This document shows, piece by piece, positions 59,339 through 64,000 of a stretch of DNA of 64,000 nt. Under the pieces are notes generated by a model. The model saw only the letters and a list, made by a program, of their open reading frames with translations, searched no databases and had not been told where the DNA came from. The DNA is taken from NCBI RefSeq assembly GCF_039534165.1, contig NZ_BAAAUX010000014.1, positions 620,001-684,000 on the forward strand, in the 5' to 3' direction. A program made the translations under genes and the position numbers. This stretch comes from Saccharopolyspora_D taberi. GTDB lineage: Bacteria > Actinomycetota > Actinomycetes > Mycobacteriales > Pseudonocardiaceae. Numbering within the stretch: the stretch's first letter is position 1; each line of letters starts with the position of its first letter.

Positions 59339-60718
59339 TCACGACCGGCGGAACGCGCGGCCGATGGGCAGCCGGTGGTCGTGGACGACCTGCGGCCGGG
59401 AGGACAGGTGCTTGAGGCTGGTGGAGACCATGAACAGGAACGCGACGACGCTCGCCTCCTGGTAGCCGGGATCGCCCGGGCGCGGCGGGTTGAAGTGGGC
59501 GTTGAGCAGATCGTGCGCGGTGAGCTGGTCCTCGCCGCGCAGGGTCGCCTCGACGCGGTCGACGAAGGCGTCCACCTCCGCCTTGTCGAGCGCGGGTTGC
59601 TGCGCGGTGGGGGCTTGCAGGACGTCGGCCGGTCGCGGTGACCCCGGGACGGGGAGCGGGGCTTCCGGTCCCGGGAGGGGATTCCTGTCGACCACGTCCG
59701 GATTCCTGTCCGCAGGGGAAGGATTCCCGTCCGGCCGGAGCAGGCGCCCGCCCGTCGACGCCGGATCCTTGCCCGCGAGAACCGGGTGCCGGCCCGTCGA
59801 CGCCGGGCCATCGCCCGCCGGAGCCGGGGTATCGCCCGCCCGAGCCGGGCCATCGCCTGCCGGAATCGAGCTATTGTCTGCCGGAGCCGAGCCATTGCCC
59901 GCCCGAGCCAAGCCATCGCCTGCCCGAGCCGAACCATCTCCTGCCGGAGCCGAGCCATCGCCTGGCGGAATCGAGCGTCGGCGCGCCGGGAGCAGCTGAC
60001 CACCCACCGGAGTCGGACGATCGCCCACCGGAACCGGGTGCCGGCCCGTCGAAGCCCGGCGGTCGCCCACCGAAGCCGGATCATCGCCCACCGGAACCGG
60101 GTGCCTGCCAGTCGAAACGGCCCGGCCCCGTGCCCGGCCCGAACCCTCCTGAGCCGGGTCCTCCCCGGCCGGAGCCACCTTCCGCCCACCCGAAACCGGG
60201 CTCTCCCTGGCCGAAACCGAGCTCCGCCCGCCCGAAACCGGGTTCCGGCCACCCGAAACCGAGCTCTCCCCACCCGAAACCGGGCTCTCCCCGGCCGAAT
60301 CCTTCTTCCCCCCGCCCGAGCCCGGGCGCTTGCGCACCGGAGCAGACCGCCTCCCCGCCGTAGCCGAGTTCTCCCGCGCGGGAGCGGACTTCTCCCCCGC
60401 CGGCTTCGGCTTCCCCTTGCCCGCCGCGGAGTTCTCCTCCTCCCCGGCCCGGCCGGACTCCCGCACCTCCTGCTTCAGCAGCGCCAGCGCAGCCTGGTCC
60501 AAGAACTCGTCGACCTGGGTCTTGCGGTATCCGCGCTTGCCCTTCTTGCCGGAGCTGAACCGGACCTCCAGCACGTCCCGCGCGGTGACCAGCCTGCGAC
60601 CGGCCAGCGTCTCGGCGACCAGGTCTAGGAAGTCGTCGACCTCGTCCTCGTCGTAGCCGCGGTCGCGGCGCCGCGTCGTGGCGAACGCCGCCTTGTAGAC
60701 GTCGTCGGGGGTGAGCAT
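59339..60718 (-). CDS. DivIVA-domain repeat-rich protein with truncated C-terminal HNH
   Basis: 459 aa. DivIVA-like motifs occur at the N-terminus (DVYKAAFATTRRRDRGYDEDEVDDFLDL), at about 45 (VRFSSGKKGKRGYRKTQVDEFLDQA) and at about 395 (DLLNAHFNPPRPGDPGYQEASVVAFL). The middle (about 110-350) is a low-complexity linker of SVSGGRNP-, PAGDGSARAGDG- and STGRHPVPVGD-type repeats. The last residues (QVVHDHRLPIGRAFRRS) are the first half of an HNH motif; a stop cuts it. ATG 60718 has GGAGG upstream. DivIVA motifs suggest polar or cell-wall localisation, but fusion with HNH is unusual. Confidence 0.75.
   Translation of the reverse strand: MLTPDDVYKAAFATTRRRDRGYDEDEVDDFLDLVAETLAGRRLVTARDVLEVRFSSGKKGKRGYRKTQVDEFLDQAALALLKQEVRESGRAGEEENSAAGKGKPKPAGEKSAPARENSATAGRRSAPVRKRPGSGGGKKDSAGESPVSGGESSVSGGRNPVSGGRSSVSARESPVSGGRKVAPAGEDPAQEGSGRARGRAVSTGRHPVPVGDDPASVGDRRASTGRHPVPVGDRPTPVGGQLLPARRRSIPPGDGSAPAGDGSARAGDGLARAGNGSAPADNSSIPAGDGPARAGDTPAPAGDGPASTGRHPVLAGKDPASTGGRLLRPDGNPSPADRNPDVVDRNPLPGPEAPLPVPGSPRPADVLQAPTAQQPALDKAEVDAFVDRVEATLRGEDQLTAHDLLNAHFNPPRPGDPGYQEASVVAFLFMVSTSLKHLSSRPQVVHDHRLPIGRAFRRS
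59640..60330. repeat. Degenerate short repeats encoding the linker of the DivIVA-domain protein
   Basis: Multiple 18-27-bp imperfect direct repeats such as CCATCGCCTGCCGGAGCCGA (59870-59960) and CACCCGAAACCGGGCTC (60180-60300). Repeat lengths are multiples of three and preserve the frame. Open frames on the opposite strand here are by-products of the repeat. Confidence 0.75.
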
Positions 60719-61017
60719 CCTCGTGCCTCCAGGGCAGCCGCGCCATCCTCTCCGGACGCATGCCCGGCGCGCCGACGCCGGGCCCCCGACCGCCCGTTGT
60801 GCCCGAACAGCTTGCCCAACGTCCCGCGCGAGATCAAGGTCCGTCCACTTCGCGCGCGGGCGGACTTCTCGGCGCAACCCCGCGGAAATCTCCCGATCAA
60901 CTCTTCTTGACCCCGGCTTGGCGCGACCGTAGCCTGCACTCCCAGGATCGACGTAGGACGTCCCACGTCCACGTGGCACTCGTCCACCGTCCTCGCGAAA
61001 CCGCCCCGGGAGGCACC
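60719..61017. other. Divergent spacer, nothing recognised
   Basis: 299 bp between the DivIVA-domain gene (leftward) and the peptide ABC operon (rightward). No gene, palindrome or repeat stands out; promoters for both must lie here. Confidence 0.5.
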
Positions 61018-62628
61018 GTGAGTCCCCTCGTTCCCCGACACCCGGTCAGCCGCCGCTCCTTCCTGCGCTACAGCGGGGCGCTGAGCGCCGCGGCGGCCGT
61101 CTCCGCGACGGTCGGCGCCTGCGGCGGCCCCGCCTCGACCACCACCACCGGCGACGACAAGGACCTCGTCACCGCGGTCATCGGGTACGGCAACGACCAG
61201 ACCTGGGATCCGACGATGACCGCGTCGGCCTTCGCGATGGCCGCCAACAACCACATCTACGAGGGGCTGGTCGACACCGACCCGGTCACCCGCGAGCCCT
61301 ACCCCGCGCTCGGCACCGCGCTGCCCGACGCCGCGGGCACCACCTGGCGGTTCGCCCTGCGGCCCGGCGCCAAGTGGCACGACGGGCAGCCGGTCACCGC
61401 CGAGGACGTGCTGTTCACCTTCGAGCGGGTGCTGAGCCCGGCCGCGAACGTGCTCACCCGCTCGTTCTTCGCCACCTGGCTCCAGGAAGTGCGCAAGGTC
61501 GACGACAACACCGTCGAGCTGGTCCTGAGGTTCCCGTTCCCGGACGGGATCGAGCGGCTGACCATCGCCAAGATCATGCCCAGGCACGTCTACGGCGCAC
61601 CGGGCGGCTGGGACGCCGCCAAGGCGGGCAGGGCCGTCGGTTCCGGCCCCTACCGGCTGGTGGAGCACAACCCCAAGTCCAACAGCAGGTTCGAGGCGTT
61701 CGCCGAGTACAACGGTCCGCGCCCGCCCGCCGTGCGGAAGATGAACTGGCTGTCCATCGTGGACGCTTCGGCGCGGGTCGCCAAGATCTCCGGCGAATCC
61801 GCCGAGGCCCAGATCGCCGAGAACATCCCGTACGCCAACATCGACCAGCTCCGCCAGGGCGGGCTGACCGTCGAGGGCGGCAAGGGCATGAACCACATGT
61901 TCCTGATGTTCAACACCGCGCAGAAGCCCTTCGACGACAAGCGGGTCCGGCAGGCGCTGTTCCACGCCATCGACACCCGCAAGATGATCGACGTCGCGCT
62001 CAAGGGCCACGGCACCCCGGCCACCAGCTTCCTCAACGAGCAGAACCCGGCCTACGCCAGGGCGAGGACCGTCTACGACTACGACCCGGACCGCGCCAGG
62101 GCGCTGCTGGCCGAGGCCGGGGTGTCCGGCCTGTCGGTGACGCTGATGGCGGTCAACGTCAGCTGGCTCGCCGACTGCCTGCCGACCATCGCCAACTCCT
62201 GGGAGGCGGTCGGCGTCCGGACCGTGCTGGAACCGCAGGACACCAGCGCGCTGTTCACCAAGATGGACCAGTCGCAGGACTACCAGGTGGTCGCCGCGGC
62301 CTCCAACCCCAACCAGTTCGGTCTCGACCCGGACCTGATCCTGCGCTACAACTACACCTCCGGCGGCACCTGGATGAAGTACACCAAGTGGGACTCCAGC
62401 CCGGACGCCCGGGCGCTGTTCGACCTGATGGACCAGGCGACCCGGGAACCCGACCCGGCGCGCAAGCTCCAGCTGGTGCACTCCTACCTCGACCTCGTCG
62501 CCGACCAGGCCGTGCTGTACCCGGTCGTGCACAACGAACTGATGAGCGCCTGGAACGGCCGGCGGGTCGACGGGGCGCAGGCACTGCCCTACCCGGGCGT
62601 CAACTTGTTGCAGGCCAAGCGAATCTGA
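61018..62628 (+). CDS. Peptide-type ABC transporter substrate-binding lipoprotein (SBP_bac_5)
   Basis: 536 aa. A twin-arginine signal SRRSFLRYSGALSAAAAV leads to a lipobox-like VGACGG, so it is probably a Tat-exported lipoprotein. Family-5 blocks: WDPTMTASAFAMAANNHIYEGLVD near residue 60, WRFALRPGAKWHDGQPVTAEDVLFTFERVL near 110, SGPYRLVEHN near 210, and MFNTAQKPFDDKRVRQALFHAID near 300. GTG at 61018 follows GGGAGG. Ligand could be di/oligopeptide, nickel chelate or sugar; unknown. First gene of the importer. Confidence 0.9.
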   Translation: MSPLVPRHPVSRRSFLRYSGALSAAAAVSATVGACGGPASTTTTGDDKDLVTAVIGYGNDQTWDPTMTASAFAMAANNHIYEGLVDTDPVTREPYPALGTALPDAAGTTWRFALRPGAKWHDGQPVTAEDVLFTFERVLSPAANVLTRSFFATWLQEVRKVDDNTVELVLRFPFPDGIERLTIAKIMPRHVYGAPGGWDAAKAGRAVGSGPYRLVEHNPKSNSRFEAFAEYNGPRPPAVRKMNWLSIVDASARVAKISGESAEAQIAENIPYANIDQLRQGGLTVEGGKGMNHMFLMFNTAQKPFDDKRVRQALFHAIDTRKMIDVALKGHGTPATSFLNEQNPAYARARTVYDYDPDRARALLAEAGVSGLSVTLMAVNVSWLADCLPTIANSWEAVGVRTVLEPQDTSALFTKMDQSQDYQVVAAASNPNQFGLDPDLILRYNYTSGGTWMKYTKWDSSPDARALFDLMDQATREPDPARKLQLVHSYLDLVADQAVLYPVVHNELMSAWNGRRVDGAQALPYPGVNLLQAKRI

Positions 62629-62638
62629 GGTTGCACCC

Positions 62639-63598
62639 GTGGTCGTGATCGCCCGGATGCTGGTGCGCCGGATCCTCGTCCTGATCCCGCTGCTGCTCGG
62701 CGTCATCCTGTTCGTCTTCATCATCATGCGGTTCTCCAACAACAAGCCGGAGTACGCCTACTTCCAGGGCGCCAACCCGACACCCGAGCAGATCCACCAG
62801 TTCCAGCTGGAGAACGGCCTGCTCGATCCGCTGCCGCTGCGCTACCTCCGGTTCGTCGGCGAGCTGCTGCGGGGCGACATGGGCACCAGCGTGCTGACCA
62901 ACGCGCCGGTGCTGGACTCGGTGCTCACCGCGCTGCCGCTGACCCTGCAGCTGACCTTCCTGGGGCTGGCCCTGGCGGTGGTGCTGGCGCTGGTGTTCGG
63001 CGTGGTCGCCGCGCTGTTCCGGGACCGCTGGCCGGACCAGGTGATCCGGGTCGTCTCGCTGGTCGGGGTCGCGGCACCGGCGTTCTGGATCGCACTGCTG
63101 GTGATCCAGTGGCTGGCGGTGGGTCTGGGCTGGTTCCCGACCGGCGGCTACGTCAACCCCAACGACTCCTTCGGCGGCTGGCTGGTGTCGATGACGCTGC
63201 CCGCGGTGTCGCTGTCGCTGCCGGTGGCCGCCCAGCTCATCCGGATCGTGCGCACCGCCGTGGTCGAGGAGCTCGACCGCGACTACGTGCGCACCGCGAT
63301 CGGCAACGGCCTGCCGCCGGTGGTGGTCGTCGGGCGCAACGTGCTGCGCAACGCGCTGATCAACCCGCTGACCGTGCTCGGCCTGCGGGTCGGCTACCTG
63401 CTCGGCGGCGCGGTGGTCATCGAGACCATCTACTCGCTGCCCGGCATGGGGCAGCTGATGATCAACGCGGTGCGCAACGGCGATCCGGCCGTCGTGCAGG
63501 GCGTGGTGCTGACCATCGCGACCGGCTTCGTCGTGGTCAACCTCGCCGTCGACGTGCTGTACCTGCTGGTCAACCCCCGACTCAGGAGCGCGGCGTGA
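62639..63598 (+). CDS. ABC transporter permease, DppB type
   Basis: 319 aa, GTG start ten bases after the binding-protein stop. Membrane helices LVLIPLLLGVILFVFIIMRF at the start and five more; the extracellular loop contains NGLLDPLPLRYLRFVGELLRGDMGTS, typical of DppB. The EAA-like loop is YVRTAIGNGLPPVVVVGRNVLRNALINPL (about residue 222). The end overlaps the next permease by one base (TGATG). Confidence 0.93.
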   Translation: MVVIARMLVRRILVLIPLLLGVILFVFIIMRFSNNKPEYAYFQGANPTPEQIHQFQLENGLLDPLPLRYLRFVGELLRGDMGTSVLTNAPVLDSVLTALPLTLQLTFLGLALAVVLALVFGVVAALFRDRWPDQVIRVVSLVGVAAPAFWIALLVIQWLAVGLGWFPTGGYVNPNDSFGGWLVSMTLPAVSLSLPVAAQLIRIVRTAVVEELDRDYVRTAIGNGLPPVVVVGRNVLRNALINPLTVLGLRVGYLLGGAVVIETIYSLPGMGQLMINAVRNGDPAVVQGVVLTIATGFVVVNLAVDVLYLLVNPRLRSAA

Positions 63599-64000
63599 TG
63601 CGCAGCGGACTCGCGAATCGACTCTCCCGCCCCGGCGTCCGGTTCCGCCGCCTCGGCGCGCCGTCCTGGATCGCCGTCGGCCTGCTCGCGGTGATCGTGC
63701 TGGCGGCGGTCCTCGCCCCGGTGCTGGCACCGCACTCGCCCTACGCGCAGGAGGCCACCACCGCCGCGCCGAGCGCGGCGCACTGGATGGGCCTGGACAG
63801 CGCCAACCGCGACATCCTCAGCCGGTTGCTGTTCGGCGCCCGCTGGTCGCTGCTGATCGGCCTGGGCGCCACCCTCACCGCGCTCGTCGCGGGCGCGGTC
63901 GTCGGCGCCGTGGCGGCGACCGCGCGCGGGTGGATCGCCGAGACGATCATGCGGGTGCTCGACGTCATCATGGCGTTCCCCGGGATCGCGCTGGCCGCCG
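63598..64000 (+). CDS. ABC transporter permease, DppC type (cut by window edge)
   Basis: N-terminal 134 residues visible. WIAVGLLAVIVLAAVLAPVLAPHSPYAQ is the typical first helix of DppC, followed by GLDSANRDILSRLLFGARWSLLIGLGATLTALVAGAVVGAVAA. It forms the heterodimeric channel with the preceding DppB-type protein. The ATPase genes presumably follow outside the window. Confidence 0.92.
   Translation, partial: MRSGLANRLSRPGVRFRRLGAPSWIAVGLLAVIVLAAVLAPVLAPHSPYAQEATTAAPSAAHWMGLDSANRDILSRLLFGARWSLLIGLGATLTALVAGAVVGAVAATARGWIAETIMRVLDVIMAFPGIALAA

Noticed and set aside
59640..60628. Several plus-strand open frames rich in Pro-Arg repeats
   Set aside because: Mirror readings of the repeat-coded linker of the DivIVA-domain gene.

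Overview
The window is GC-rich actinobacterial DNA with dense, often translationally coupled operons. It is probably Saccharopolyspora or a close relative: the EF-hand protein at 41.3-41.8 kb closely resembles calerythrin of S. erythraea as I remember that sequence, and the CE1758/CE1759-type flavin pair, CGNR regulator, SCO-type methyltransferase and HrpB fit a pseudonocardial actinomycete. I see no rRNA, tRNA, CRISPR array, insertion sequence or integrase.

Layout. 1-7.3 kb (minus strand): truncated OPT-family transporter, methionine ABC importer metQ-metN-metI, a YceI-fold protein and a two-component flavin monooxygenase/reductase pair. 7.8-11.3 kb (plus): a compact three-gene operon of an Fe(II)/2-oxoglutarate oxygenase of HalD/BesD type, a methyltransferase and a choline/carnitine acyltransferase. 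11.3-14.9 kb: FUSC exporter-like protein, CGNR regulator and a divergent alpha/beta hydrolase. 14.9-22.5 kb (minus): narGHJI followed without a gap by a TehA/SLAC1-type anion channel gene, with a perfect Crp/Fnr-type site upstream of narG. 22.8-24.5 kb (plus): lipoate-ligase-like protein and a voltage-gated cation channel.

24.5-40.9 kb is a bidirectional gene set that looks like a biosynthetic locus I cannot match to a known product. The minus arm encodes two DegT/DnrJ/EryC1 aminotransferases, a UbiA-type prenyltransferase, an FAD oxidoreductase, two adenylate-forming ligases, a methyltransferase and a CoA-transferase. The plus arm encodes two Gfo/Idh dehydrogenases, a TIM-barrel isomerase, an M20 hydrolase, an Ldh-type dehydrogenase and a small conserved protein. 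Nearly all junctions overlap by 1 or 4 bases. Between the two aminotransferase genes sits a 73-bp tandem repeat in which each copy carries a start codon preceded by a ribosome-binding-like sequence. The plus arm ends at a perfect 18-bp-stem terminator.

41-50.3 kb: calerythrin-like protein, nucleotide-sugar dehydrogenase, small secreted protein, membrane-anchored surface protein, DUF4239-type protein, PhoD phosphatase, and an amidohydrolase/glutamine-synthetase pair equivalent to the two halves of eukaryotic FluG. 50.3-55.3 kb: double-HTH MerR regulator, SCO-type methyltransferase, HrpB helicase and a lipoprotein. 55.4-58.4 kb: subtilase remnant, then a haem module (haem oxygenase, TetR regulator, DUF2470 protein) next to folE. 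58.5-60.7 kb: HTH regulator with cysteine-rich tail and a repeat-rich DivIVA/HNH protein with an in-frame stop inside its HNH region. 61-64 kb: the start of a peptide-type ABC importer operon, cut by the window edge.

Short tandem repeats (15, 17 and 73 bp) recur at gene starts and intergenic spaces, which suggests a genome prone to slippage duplication.
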